Source: Cytophagaceae bacterium
GTDB lineage: Bacteria; Bacteroidota; Bacteroidia; Cytophagales; Spirosomataceae
Assembly: GCA_027485075.1 (NCBI GenBank)
Contig: JAIXRT010000070.1
Location: forward strand, 1-12,615
Length of the DNA stretch: 12,615 bases
Direction of reading: 5' to 3'
The position numbers were made by a program, and so were the translations under genes. Of this stretch, positions 1-7,126 are shown piece by piece; the first letter of the stretch is position 1; the number at the start of each line of letters is the position of its first letter. Under the pieces are notes generated by a model. That model ran no database searches and was not told where the DNA came from. It saw nothing but the letters and a program-made list of their open reading frames with translations.

Positions 1-942
1 AACAGCTAGCCCATAATATCCTTCATCCCATAGTGGGTCAATTTTGACAGATTCTTTGTAAAATGTCAACGCTTCATCGAATTGACGCTGACGTTCTAAG
101 CTGGCCCCAAGGCAGCAATATAGTTCTGGATTTGGGTCATCGTGTTGTAAGCATAGGCGGTAGGCCTCTTCGGCTTTGGCATATTCTTGCAGATTCATGA
201 AGGTATTACCCAAGTTGAAAAGCGAAGACCCGAAGGTAGGTTCAATGGCCAATGAATATTCATAGGCATCGATCGCTTTTTCGTATTGTTTAAGCTTCGA
301 ATAGGCAATTCCTAAATTGTACCAGGCCGTAAATGAGAATGGATCAATGTCGATGAATTGCTTATAAAAGGGAATACTTTCTTCGATTTTGCCAATTTCA
401 TCCAGTGCATTTGCAAGTTCCACCAGCGCACTTTCGTTCTCTGGATTGAATTCCAATGCCTTTTTAAACATGTCTACCGCTTCACGCGGTTTAGGCCAAT
501 TCAGGTAACATAAGCCAATGCGAAAGTACACTTCGTCTTTTTCCTCTGTCGCATCTATGACGTTTAGAAATTGTTCAATGGCTGCTTCATGTTGTTTCAA
601 TTGACTTAACAAAGAGCCTTTAACTAATTTAAGATCGGTGTCGTTCGGGAATAATAGAATGGAATTTTCGATGATCTCCATGGCTTCCTCCGTGCGCTCG
701 AGTTCCCCTAAGATTTGAGCTTTGAGGACAATTAGTTCTAACGTGTAAGGGAAATGCAAAAGTCCAAGATCACATGCTTTGAGTCCTTCTTCGAAACGCG
801 ATTGGATGAAATAATGATCTGCAATTTGCTCCAGTGTATCCAGATCAAAGAATGAATTCTCCTCTTGCGCGAGCATTTTTTCAAACCTTTTTAGCGAAGA
901 TTGAATGTCTTCTCTGTTATCGTCGTATTCTGGATCAAGCAT
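1..942 (-). CDS. TPR-repeat protein, N-terminal part (runs off the left edge)
   Basis: The reverse strand is open from an ATG at 942-940 to the window edge, giving 314 residues with no stop. It begins MLDPEYDDNREDIQSSL and then consists almost entirely of tandem 34-residue helical repeats: I count eight complete tetratricopeptide units and the start of a ninth. The clearest carry the TPR signature, for example WYNLGIAYSKLKQYEKAIDA and LFNLGNTFMNLQEYAKAEEA, each ending near an (I/F)-(D/E/N)-P turn. There is no signal peptide or membrane segment, so it is probably cytoplasmic. TPR arrays are protein-interaction scaffolds; the partner cannot be read from sequence. It is divergent from the exopolyphosphatase gene across a 103-bp gap. 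The C-terminus lies outside the window, so an extra domain there cannot be excluded. The family call is secure and the function is unknown. Confidence 0.9.
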   Translation of the reverse strand, partial: MLDPEYDDNREDIQSSLKRFEKMLAQEENSFFDLDTLEQIADHYFIQSRFEEGLKACDLGLLHFPYTLELIVLKAQILGELERTEEAMEIIENSILLFPNDTDLKLVKGSLLSQLKQHEAAIEQFLNVIDATEEKDEVYFRIGLCYLNWPKPREAVDMFKKALEFNPENESALVELANALDEIGKIEESIPFYKQFIDIDPFSFTAWYNLGIAYSKLKQYEKAIDAYEYSLAIEPTFGSSLFNLGNTFMNLQEYAKAEEAYRLCLQHDDPNPELYCCLGASLERQRQFDEALTFYKESVKIDPLWDEGYYGLAV

Positions 943-1020
943 AAAGGACTGGCAAGTGGTTTGAAGCGAAATTACTTCCAATTTATTATTTATTTCTCAA
1001 GAATTAACCCGCAATAGGCC

Positions 1021-1028
1021 TAAATTTG
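1021..1028 (+). promoter_or_regulatory. Candidate -7 element of the exopolyphosphatase gene
   Basis: TAAATTTG matches the Bacteroidota -7 consensus TAnnTTTG and sits 17 nt before the ATG at 1046. No TTTG or TTG is visible at the expected spacing upstream, so support rests on the -7 box and its position in a divergent gap. The implied leader is only about 10 nt. Confidence 0.35.
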
Positions 1029-1045
1029 TTCAAAAAAATAAATAG

Positions 1046-2005
1046 ATGGCTTACACGCGTGCAGTGATTGATTTAGGAACTAACACCTTTCAGTTGTTGG
1101 TGGGTTCTTGCACGCACGCGAATGCTCCCTTACAGGTACTCGCTAATTTGCAGCGTCCGGTTCAATTGGGCAAAGGGGCCATGGAAGCTGGTGTCATTCA
1201 GTCGGAAGCCGTGGATCGTGCCCAACTTGTTTTAGCTGAATTTGTTGCAATAGCGGCATCGCATGGTTGTGCAGCACATGAAATAACGGCTTTAGCGACG
1301 AGTATTTTGCGAAATGCTAGTAATGGACCGGAAATTATGTTGGCATGGCAACGCTCGTTGGGAATTCAGGTTGAATTGATTTCCGGATTGCGTGAGGCGG
1401 ATTTGATTTTCGAAGGGGTTTTTCAATCATTGCCCCAACCTTGGGCGCGTCCCACTTTATTGATGGATATCGGAGGAGGAAGTGTCGAGTTTATTTTTTT
1501 TCAAGGAGCTGAGGTTCATTTCAAGACAAGTTTAGAGTTGGGTGGATTAAAGTTAAGATCCTTGTTTAATCAAGAGGATTATTTTGACTTATCGATTAGA
1601 GATGCGTGTATCGCGTACATAGATGAACATTTAAAGCCACTTTTTGCTGCTTGTGCGGTGCAGGTTCCTCAGGTATTGGTGGGTGCAGCAGGTGCATTCG
1701 AAACCATGTGGGATATTGAATTTGCATTGAAAGGTGGTGCTGCTCAAAAACAAGCCAGAGCCTTAGATATACCTTGTTTTTATGAGGTTAAGCGAGAAAT
1801 AGAATGTTTAGTTCCAGATGAGCGGGTACGTTATCCGGGTATGCGCGAGTTCCGTGCGGGGATTTTTCCGTATGCTAATTTATTGGTAGACCGGGTGTTG
1901 ACTCATTTTGGAATGGAAGAAATGTGGATGTCAACAAATAGCCTGAAGGAGGGCTTTTGGTTTAGCCAACGGGATGAGGCGATAAAAAACGGGAATATTT
2001 TTTGA
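1046..2005 (+). CDS. Exopolyphosphatase / pppGpp phosphatase family protein (Ppx/GppA)
   Basis: The 319-residue protein has the ASKHA-fold signatures of the Ppx/GppA family: phosphate-1 loop AVIDLGTNTFQLL (residues 6-18), ATSILRNASN (84-93), SGLREADLIFEGV (113-125) with E117 at the position of the family's catalytic glutamate, and phosphate-2 loop MDIGGGSVEF (140-149). A later VGAAGAFET segment fits the second subdomain. Members hydrolyse inorganic polyphosphate from the chain end or the gamma phosphate of pppGpp; sequence alone does not separate the two. At 319 residues it has only the two ASKHA lobes and lacks the C-terminal HD-like region of the roughly 500-residue enterobacterial enzymes, as is common for short forms. 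No polyphosphate kinase gene is adjacent. The start has no Shine-Dalgarno sequence but is followed directly by the conserved N-terminus. Confidence 0.9.
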   Translation: MAYTRAVIDLGTNTFQLLVGSCTHANAPLQVLANLQRPVQLGKGAMEAGVIQSEAVDRAQLVLAEFVAIAASHGCAAHEITALATSILRNASNGPEIMLAWQRSLGIQVELISGLREADLIFEGVFQSLPQPWARPTLLMDIGGGSVEFIFFQGAEVHFKTSLELGGLKLRSLFNQEDYFDLSIRDACIAYIDEHLKPLFAACAVQVPQVLVGAAGAFETMWDIEFALKGGAAQKQARALDIPCFYEVKREIECLVPDERVRYPGMREFRAGIFPYANLLVDRVLTHFGMEEMWMSTNSLKEGFWFSQRDEAIKNGNIF

Positions 2006-2032
2006 AAAGTACAATAATATTGACCATCTTTA
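2001..2032 (+). promoter_or_regulatory. Weak candidate promoter of exbB
   Basis: TTTG at 2001-2004, overlapping the ppx stop, lies 20 bp before CATCTTTA (2025-2032), which matches TAnnTTTG only in part. It would start a transcript about 30 nt before the exbB ATG. The 65-bp gap also has a small inverted repeat, GTTAA-TTAT-TTAAC, around 2034-2047. No terminator is visible after ppx, so read-through from ppx is equally possible. Confidence 0.25.
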
Positions 2033-2070
2033 AGTTAATTATTTAACATTAAAAATTTCAACAAAGCTAT

Positions 2071-2730
2071 ATGTCTTCTCCATTGAATTTAATTTTGCAA
2101 GTCGAAGAATTTACAGTGCTAAGTTTATTAGAAAAAGGGGGATACGTCATGTATCCTATTTTGTTCTTATTCACTGTAGCGCTGTTTTTGTTTATTGAGC
2201 GTTATTTGTATATCCGTAAGACATCGCGCATCGACGAGAATTTCCTTCACAACATCAACGAATTATTGTTGGCCGGTAACATTCAAGGAGCCATTACCTA
2301 TTGTAAAAATTCCAAATTTCCGATTGCTAATTTATTAGAGCGTGGTTTAGGTCGTTTGGGATCTCCGATTCGTGAGATTGAAGGTGCGATTGAGAACAAA
2401 GCGAAGTTGGAAATTTACAATATGGAAAAGAACTTAGGTATCCTAAGTTCGATTGCACGTATTGCTCCGATGTTTGGATTTTTGGGTACGGTAACGGGTA
2501 TGATTCGTACGTTCCACAACATTTCAACGTCAAATAAAATTGAAATCTCAACGATTGCTTCGGGTATCTACGAGAAGATGGTGACGTCAGCATCTGGTTT
2601 GATTGTGGGTATCATTGCTTATGTAATGTATACGTTATTGACGACGATGATTGATCGTTCGATTAACAAGATGGAGATTGTGGCGATGGACTTTATTGAC
2701 TTGTTGCACAAGCCAGCGAATAAAAAATAA
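2071..2730 (+). CDS. exbB: MotA/TolQ/ExbB proton channel family protein
   Basis: The 219-residue protein has the ExbB/TolQ plan: a first membrane helix (about residues 26-47, YVMYPILFLFTVALFLFIER), a long cytoplasmic segment with the LLERGLGRLGSP and EGAIENKAKLEIYNMEKNL stretches, then two helices. The second (about 121-146) contains IARIAPMFGFLGTVTGMI, the family signature lining the proton path, and the third (about 168-192) contains SGLIVGIIAYVMYTLL. With ExbD it forms an inner-membrane motor that couples proton motive force to TonB or a TolA-like partner. The exbD start lies 7 nt downstream, so the two are almost certainly co-transcribed. ExbB and TolQ cannot be told apart firmly here, because no tonB, tolA, tolB or pal is in the window. 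Length is normal. Confidence 0.9.
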   Translation: MSSPLNLILQVEEFTVLSLLEKGGYVMYPILFLFTVALFLFIERYLYIRKTSRIDENFLHNINELLLAGNIQGAITYCKNSKFPIANLLERGLGRLGSPIREIEGAIENKAKLEIYNMEKNLGILSSIARIAPMFGFLGTVTGMIRTFHNISTSNKIEISTIASGIYEKMVTSASGLIVGIIAYVMYTLLTTMIDRSINKMEIVAMDFIDLLHKPANKK

Positions 2731-2737
2731 TTGACTT

Positions 2738-3148
2738 ATGAATTTTAGAAAGCGCGAAAGAGAAGCATCGGAGGTAGAAACAGGCGCATTAGCTGATATT
2801 TTGTTTTTCCTCTTAATGTTTTTCCTGATGATATCGACGTTGGCTTCACCAGATGCCATTCGTCTGTTATTGCCCAAGGCTGACTCAACGAAAGTGACTC
2901 CTCCAGTGGTGGAATCGATTCGAGTTTCGGTGGATGCCAATAATAACTTTTTTATTGATGGAAGTGATCAGCCATATGTGTTAGATCAGGTGGATGCGCA
3001 ATTGAAGGAGATTTTGAAAACCAAGAAAGCGAATTCATTAATTATTTCGATTGATAAATCACGTTCCGTACAAGATTTAACAGATGTATATGATCTAGCA
3101 GCTAAGAATAACCTCTCGATGGTGATGGCTGCAGAAAAGAAAAAATAG
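2738..3148 (+). CDS. exbD: ExbD/TolR family biopolymer transport protein
   Basis: The 136-residue protein has a short basic cytoplasmic N-terminus (MNFRKRERE), one membrane helix (about residues 17-37, ALADILFFLLMFFLMIST) and a periplasmic domain with the family ending SIDKSRSVQDLTDVYDLA. D20 sits in the helix at the place of the protonatable aspartate essential in ExbD and TolR. It is the partner of the preceding ExbB (7-nt gap), making a complete stator pair. The start is supported by the helix position; there is no Shine-Dalgarno sequence. The next gene begins 5 nt after the stop, suggesting one transcript. Only one exbD copy is present, although many Bacteroidota loci carry two exbD paralogues and a tonB. 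Confidence 0.9.
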   Translation: MNFRKREREASEVETGALADILFFLLMFFLMISTLASPDAIRLLLPKADSTKVTPPVVESIRVSVDANNNFFIDGSDQPYVLDQVDAQLKEILKTKKANSLIISIDKSRSVQDLTDVYDLAAKNNLSMVMAAEKKK

Positions 3149-3153
3149 GTTTT

Positions 3154-3666
3154 ATGGAAGGCTTTGGAATCATTGCCCTCAAATCAATAGCCGTCTACGT
3201 GTTCATCGTGGCGGCTATTCGACTTTTTGGGAAAAAGGAATTTGCGCAACTGTCTGTCGTGGACTTGGTATTCATTTTATTGATTTCAAATTCTGTGCAG
3301 AATGCCATGGTGGGAAGCGATTCCTCTTTGCCTGGTGGTTTAGTTGCCGCACTCGCTCTTTTTCTGGCAAATTACACCTTAAAAAAACTGGAAAAGCATT
3401 TTCCAAAGGTTGGACATGTCATTGAAGGTGAGCCCATTTTATTGGTATATCAAGGAAAAATTCAGGCTGCAGGGATGAAAAAGGCCGACTTAACCGAGGA
3501 TCAATTATTTGCTTCCATTCGAGAGCATGGGATAGATGACGTGAATCTAGTCGATTTAGCCATGTTTGAGATTGATGGAAATATTTCGGTCATATCAGGG
3601 AATTATCAAAAAGTTTCGAAAAGATTACGGAAAGGCCATCGCGTACTTGGGGGAAATACCGTCTAA
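3154..3666 (+). CDS. DUF421 / YetF-like membrane protein
   Basis: The 170-residue protein begins with three hydrophobic segments (about residues 6-22, 31-48 and 60-77) with the DUF421 signatures RLFGKKEFAQLSVVDLVFIL and an asparagine-rich ISNSVQNAM. A soluble part follows that matches the YetF C-terminal domain: a small beta unit around ILLVYQGKI, then QLFASIREHGIDDVNLVDLA, MFEIDGNISVI. The biochemical role of the family is not established; Bacillus members have been linked to spores and the cell envelope. The gene starts 5 nt after exbD, so it is probably translated from the exbBD transcript. No catalytic residues can be named. The family call is good and the function is unknown. Confidence 0.85.
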   Translation: MEGFGIIALKSIAVYVFIVAAIRLFGKKEFAQLSVVDLVFILLISNSVQNAMVGSDSSLPGGLVAALALFLANYTLKKLEKHFPKVGHVIEGEPILLVYQGKIQAAGMKKADLTEDQLFASIREHGIDDVNLVDLAMFEIDGNISVISGNYQKVSKRLRKGHRVLGGNTV

Positions 3667-3679
3667 ACTAGTATATTTG
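3647..3679 (+). promoter_or_regulatory. Candidate promoter of thrA-thrB
   Basis: TATATTTG (3672-3679) is a full match to TAnnTTTG. A TTGG at 3647-3650, 21 bp upstream inside the end of the DUF421 gene, is a modest -33 element. Transcription would start near 3686, giving a leader of about 46 nt. A short inverted repeat GTCTA...TAGAC (3661-3665 and 3680-3684) brackets the -7 box and could be an operator, though 5-bp arms may be chance. Confidence 0.5.
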
Positions 3680-3688
3680 TAGACTTTA

Positions 3689-3710
3689 CTTAGCTGTTTG
3701 TAGAGCTAAG
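3689..3710 (+). promoter_or_regulatory. Stem-loop in the thrA leader
   Basis: CTTAGCT (3689-3695) and AGCTAAG (3704-3710) form a perfect 7-bp stem with an 8-nt loop, ending 22 nt before the thrA ATG and starting just after the predicted transcription start. A pyrimidine-rich stretch (TTTTTCTTTTC, 3720-3730) begins about 10 nt later, too far away for a standard intrinsic terminator. It could be a 5'-end stabiliser, a regulatory hairpin, or a weak terminator of the exbB operon. No leader peptide rich in Thr or Ile codons is visible. Confidence 0.4.
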
Positions 3711-3732
3711 GATCAAATATTTTTCTTTTCTA

Positions 3733-6195
3733 ATGGAAAAAATCTTAAAATTCGGTGGGACCAGTTGTGGGAGCGTTGAAAGTATCGAATCTGTTTTGGC
3801 GATTATCGAGGCCAATCATCAGTTAAAATCTAAATTTGCCGTTGTTTTTTCAGCCATGAGTGGCGTGACCAATGCCTTATTGGAGGCCGGTGCTGCAGCG
3901 GCTGGGAAGCAAAAAACCAACAATACCTTAATTGAACAAATTGAGGAGCGGCATTTTGAAATCATCAAGCATTTTATTCCAGTTACCGGACAGTCGCAAG
4001 TTATTGCCCAGATTCGCACTTTGGTGAATGAATTACGGGATGTATTGAAGGGTATTGGCTTGATTAAAGAGATTTCTCCTAAGACATCTGATTTATTAGT
4101 CAGTTTTGGCGAACGCCTTTCTACTGCTTTAATTGCGGCCATTTTAACGCAACGCGGTCTTCCGGTCGTGTATGTGGATGCGCGTAATTTGATTAAAACC
4201 AATGCGCAATTTGGAAAGGCCGAAGTGAATTTTGAAAAGACGCGTGGCCTAATTCAGGAGTTTTTTAAGGGGTATGACACGGAAATAGCACTCATTACGG
4301 GTTTTATCGCTTCTGATGAGCAAGGAGAAACTACGACATTAGGTCGGGGAGGTTCAGATTATACCGCATCTATTTTAGGTGCTGCGTTAGGTGTCCAAGA
4401 GATTGAAATTTGGACAGATGTGGATGGTATGATGACGGCGGATCCACGCAAGGTGGGTGCGGCGTTTACGATTCCATCTATTTCGTATGCGGAAGCTATG
4501 GAACTAACGCATTTCGGTGCTAAGGTTATTTATCCGCCATCGTTGCAGCCTGCTTTTGCGAAAAACATTCCCATTCGCGTATTGAATACGTTCAATCGCC
4601 AATTTTCCGGTACGGTCGTCTCGAAAGAGACTTCGACGAGTCCGTACATCATTACGGGAATCAGTTCCATTGATGAATTGGCATTAGTTAATGTACAAGG
4701 ATCGGGGATGATTGGCGTGGCGGGTGTTTCTGCGAAGTTATTTACGGTCTTGTCGAAGGAGAAAATATCGGTTGTTTTAATTTCACAAGCGTCTTCTGAG
4801 CACTCCATTTGTTTCGCGATAGATCCTAAAGTAGCTTCTAAAGTGGATAAGATTCTTGCGAAAGAATTTGCCCAAGAGATTGAGTCAGGCGATATCGAAG
4901 GTATTGATATTCAAAATGATTTATCCGTTATCGCTGTAGTGGGTGAGGGCATGCGCAAGCATACGGGTGTGAGTGGGCGATTGTTTTCTGTTTTGGGTAA
5001 AAATGGTATCAACATTGTTGCCACAGCCCAAGGCTCCTCGGAGTTGAATATATCCGTCGTGATTGAGAAAAAGGACTTATCTAAGGCCTTGAATGTCATT
5101 CATGAGACTTTCTTCTTCTCGCAAATCAAAACTCTGAATTTGTTTTTAGTCGGTACAGGCTTAATCGGTAAGACTTTGTTAAACCAATTAGTAGGTCAGG
5201 AACGCTATTTAGAGAAATTTAAAGGGTTGCGCATTAAGTTAGTTGGCATCGCAAATTCCCGCAAACAATACCTAGATAAAGCTGGTATTTCGATGACGGA
5301 TGCGTTGGCGATATTAGAATCGTCAGGTGAATCAAGTTCATTATCGAACTTTGTGGAGCAGATTAAGTCCTTGAATTTACCCAATTCGATCTTTGCGGAT
5401 TGCACGGCTAGCAAGGAAATACATCCCTTTTTCCTAGGATTATTTGAGGCCAATGTGTCCGTGGTGACGCCTAATAAAGTGGCCAATTCAGGTCCATACG
5501 ATCAGTATGCGGCTTTACATCAAACTGCATTGAAGAAAGGAGTGAAGTTTATGTATGAAACGAATGTGGGAGCAGGCTTGCCGGTAATCAATACCTTACA
5601 AGGTTTGATCGCTTCGGGGGATCGTTTCGAGAAAATTGAAGGAATTCTATCGGGGACATTATCCTTTTTGTTTAATCAATTTGTCCCAGGAAAATCTTTT
5701 GCAGCTGTTTTGCATGAGGCGAAAGCCAAAGGATATACGGAACCAGATCCACGTGAAGATTTGAGTGGCATGGATGTGGCACGTAAAATCTTGATTTTGA
5801 GTCGGGAAATTGGGATGAAACTTGAGTTTTCTGATATTACCATTGAGAAAATCATACCTGAGGCTTGTGAACAAGCACCTGATGTGGATGCTTTTTTTGA
5901 TGAGTTAGATAAGGCCAATGCCTATTTTGAGAACTTAGTTAATTCGGCGCATGCTGAAAACAAAGTTTTACGTTACATCGCCAAAAAAAAAAAAAAAAAA
6001 ATTACGATTGGCTTACGTGCGGTGGGATCGGATCATCCTTTCTATCAAATGGATGGGGCCGACAACGTTATTGCCTTTACTACCAAACGTTACCATGACC
6101 GTCCTTTAGTCATTAAAGGTCCAGGTGCAGGGGCTGAGGTGACCGCTTCAGGCGTTTTTGCAGATATTGTGTACATCGGAAGCTACTTATCTTAA
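3733..6195 (+). CDS. thrA: Bifunctional aspartokinase / homoserine dehydrogenase
   Basis: This 820-residue fusion catalyses the first and third steps of the aspartate pathway: aspartate to aspartyl phosphate, and aspartate semialdehyde to homoserine. The N-terminal kinase shows KFGGTSCGSVESI (residues 6-18), TTLGRGGSDYTAS near 205 and WTDVDGMMTADPRKV. Two ACT-type regulatory repeats follow (about 310-460: VQGSGMIGVAGVSAKLF and VVGEGMRKHTGVSGRLFSVL), so feedback control by an end product, usually threonine, is likely. The dehydrogenase starts near 470 with LFLVGTGLIGKTLL (dinucleotide binding) and continues with DCTASKEI, TPNKVANSG, YETNVGAGLPVINTL, GILSGTLSFLFNQF, EPDPREDLSGMDVARK and GPGAGAEVTASGVFADIV. 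Length is normal. The oddity is six consecutive AAA lysine codons (751-756) in an uninterrupted run of 19 A. The start follows directly into the conserved N-terminus, with no Shine-Dalgarno sequence. Confidence 0.96.
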   Translation: MEKILKFGGTSCGSVESIESVLAIIEANHQLKSKFAVVFSAMSGVTNALLEAGAAAAGKQKTNNTLIEQIEERHFEIIKHFIPVTGQSQVIAQIRTLVNELRDVLKGIGLIKEISPKTSDLLVSFGERLSTALIAAILTQRGLPVVYVDARNLIKTNAQFGKAEVNFEKTRGLIQEFFKGYDTEIALITGFIASDEQGETTTLGRGGSDYTASILGAALGVQEIEIWTDVDGMMTADPRKVGAAFTIPSISYAEAMELTHFGAKVIYPPSLQPAFAKNIPIRVLNTFNRQFSGTVVSKETSTSPYIITGISSIDELALVNVQGSGMIGVAGVSAKLFTVLSKEKISVVLISQASSEHSICFAIDPKVASKVDKILAKEFAQEIESGDIEGIDIQNDLSVIAVVGEGMRKHTGVSGRLFSVLGKNGINIVATAQGSSELNISVVIEKKDLSKALNVIHETFFFSQIKTLNLFLVGTGLIGKTLLNQLVGQERYLEKFKGLRIKLVGIANSRKQYLDKAGISMTDALAILESSGESSSLSNFVEQIKSLNLPNSIFADCTASKEIHPFFLGLFEANVSVVTPNKVANSGPYDQYAALHQTALKKGVKFMYETNVGAGLPVINTLQGLIASGDRFEKIEGILSGTLSFLFNQFVPGKSFAAVLHEAKAKGYTEPDPREDLSGMDVARKILILSREIGMKLEFSDITIEKIIPEACEQAPDVDAFFDELDKANAYFENLVNSAHAENKVLRYIAKKKKKKITIGLRAVGSDHPFYQMDGADNVIAFTTKRYHDRPLVIKGPGAGAEVTASGVFADIVYIGSYLS
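5983..6001 (+). repeat. 19-A homopolymer inside thrA
   Basis: Nineteen consecutive A bases encode residues 751-756 (all Lys) plus the first base of the Ile codon 757. The tract lies in the homoserine dehydrogenase domain between RYIA and ITIGLRAVG. One base lost puts translation on a TAG at 6107-6109; one base gained leads to a TGA at 6096-6098. The frame as written is intact. Confidence 0.95.
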
Positions 6196-6196
6196 T

Positions 6197-7126
6197 ATGG
6201 AAAGTATACGCGTATATGCCCCGGCGACTGTTGCCAATGTAGCTTGTGGATTTGATATCTTCGGCTTTGCCGTTAATCATCCAGGTGATGAGGTGGTTTT
6301 GACTAAATCAGCTTCACCCGGAATTCGAATTAATGAAATCACCGGGGATGACGGTCGGCTTCCGAAAGACGTTTCGAAAAATACGGCAGGAATTGCGATT
6401 ATGAAGTATTTGGAGCACATCGGTCAGACCGATCAGGGTTTTGAATTGTCGCTTCATAAAGATATGCCTCTAGGTTCTGGTTTGGGTTCCTCGGCCGCAT
6501 CTGCTGTAGCCGGTGTTTTCGCTGCGAATGAACTGATGGGGAAGCCATTAAGCCAAAAAGATTTGCTTCCATTCGCCATGGAAGGGGAACGTGTGGCTTG
6601 TGGTTCGGCACATGCGGATAACGTGGGTCCCAGTTTATTGGGTGGATTTGTGATTATTCGGAGCTATGATCCGCTAGATATTATTCAAATCCCTACACCT
6701 TCTGATTTATATGCAAGTATTGTGCATCCGCAGATTGAGGTGAACACCAAAGATGCCCGCCGTATATTGGAGCGAGAAATCACGCTACATAAGACCATTA
6801 CACAGATGGGAAATGTGGCAGGTTTGGTGGCTGGCTTGTTATTGCCTGATTATCAGTTGATTGGACGTTCATTAGTCGATGTAATCATCGAGCCTGCACG
6901 TGCCATACTTATCCCCCAGTTCGATGTGGTGAAGGCCGCAGCGTTAGAAGCCGGTGCATTAGGTTGTTCGATATCCGGTTCAGGACCTTCCTTATTTGCT
7001 TTATCCAAAGGGAAGGAGACCGCGACACGTGTAGCTGCAGCGATGGCAGCAGGTTTTCATCAGGTTGGAATTGGTACAGAGGAATATGTGTCAGAAATAA
7101 ACCAACAAGGCCCCATGATTCGTTAG
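6197..7126 (+). CDS. thrB: Homoserine kinase (GHMP kinase family)
   Basis: The 309-residue protein phosphorylates homoserine to O-phosphohomoserine, the step before threonine synthase. GHMP kinase signatures are present: N-terminal RVYAPATVANVACGFDIFGFAV (in part residues 5-26), the glycine-rich ATP loop PLGSGLGSSAASAVAG (91-106), AHADNVGPSLLGG (139-150) and the third motif SISGSGPSLFAL near 257-268. I place the start at 6197, 1 nt after the thrA stop (TAA-T-ATG), because the conserved N-terminus begins there. An upstream in-frame ATG at 6158 would add 13 residues read from thrA in another frame. The spacing indicates translational coupling with thrA. Its stop codon overlaps the stop of the convergent xerC by 4 nt. 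thrC does not follow. Confidence 0.95.
   Translation: MESIRVYAPATVANVACGFDIFGFAVNHPGDEVVLTKSASPGIRINEITGDDGRLPKDVSKNTAGIAIMKYLEHIGQTDQGFELSLHKDMPLGSGLGSSAASAVAGVFAANELMGKPLSQKDLLPFAMEGERVACGSAHADNVGPSLLGGFVIIRSYDPLDIIQIPTPSDLYASIVHPQIEVNTKDARRILEREITLHKTITQMGNVAGLVAGLLLPDYQLIGRSLVDVIIEPARAILIPQFDVVKAAALEAGALGCSISGSGPSLFALSKGKETATRVAAAMAAGFHQVGIGTEEYVSEINQQGPMIR

Noticed and set aside
1469..1482. GGAGGAGGAAG inside ppx as a Shine-Dalgarno site or internal start
   Set aside because: These are glycine codons of the conserved DIGGGS loop. No start codon with a supported ORF follows.
2635..2940. Antisense open frame across the exbB-exbD junction
   Set aside because: It overlaps two well-supported genes and encodes nothing recognisable.
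3819..4202. Antisense open frame of 127 codons inside thrA
   Set aside because: It lies opposite the conserved aspartokinase domain, has no family features and no promoter, and is a shadow of the real gene. The same applies to the antisense frames at 4530-4808, 5205-5486, 5659-5918 and 9069-9296.
6158..6196. Upstream in-frame ATG that would extend thrB by 13 residues
   Set aside because: The extension is read from thrA coding sequence in another frame and has no family counterpart. ATG 6197 gives the conserved N-terminus and 1-nt spacing.
5983..6197. Frameshift at the A tract producing a ThrA-ThrB fusion
   Set aside because: I read both alternative frames after the tract. They stop at 6096-6098 and 6107-6109, before thrB, so no fusion can form.
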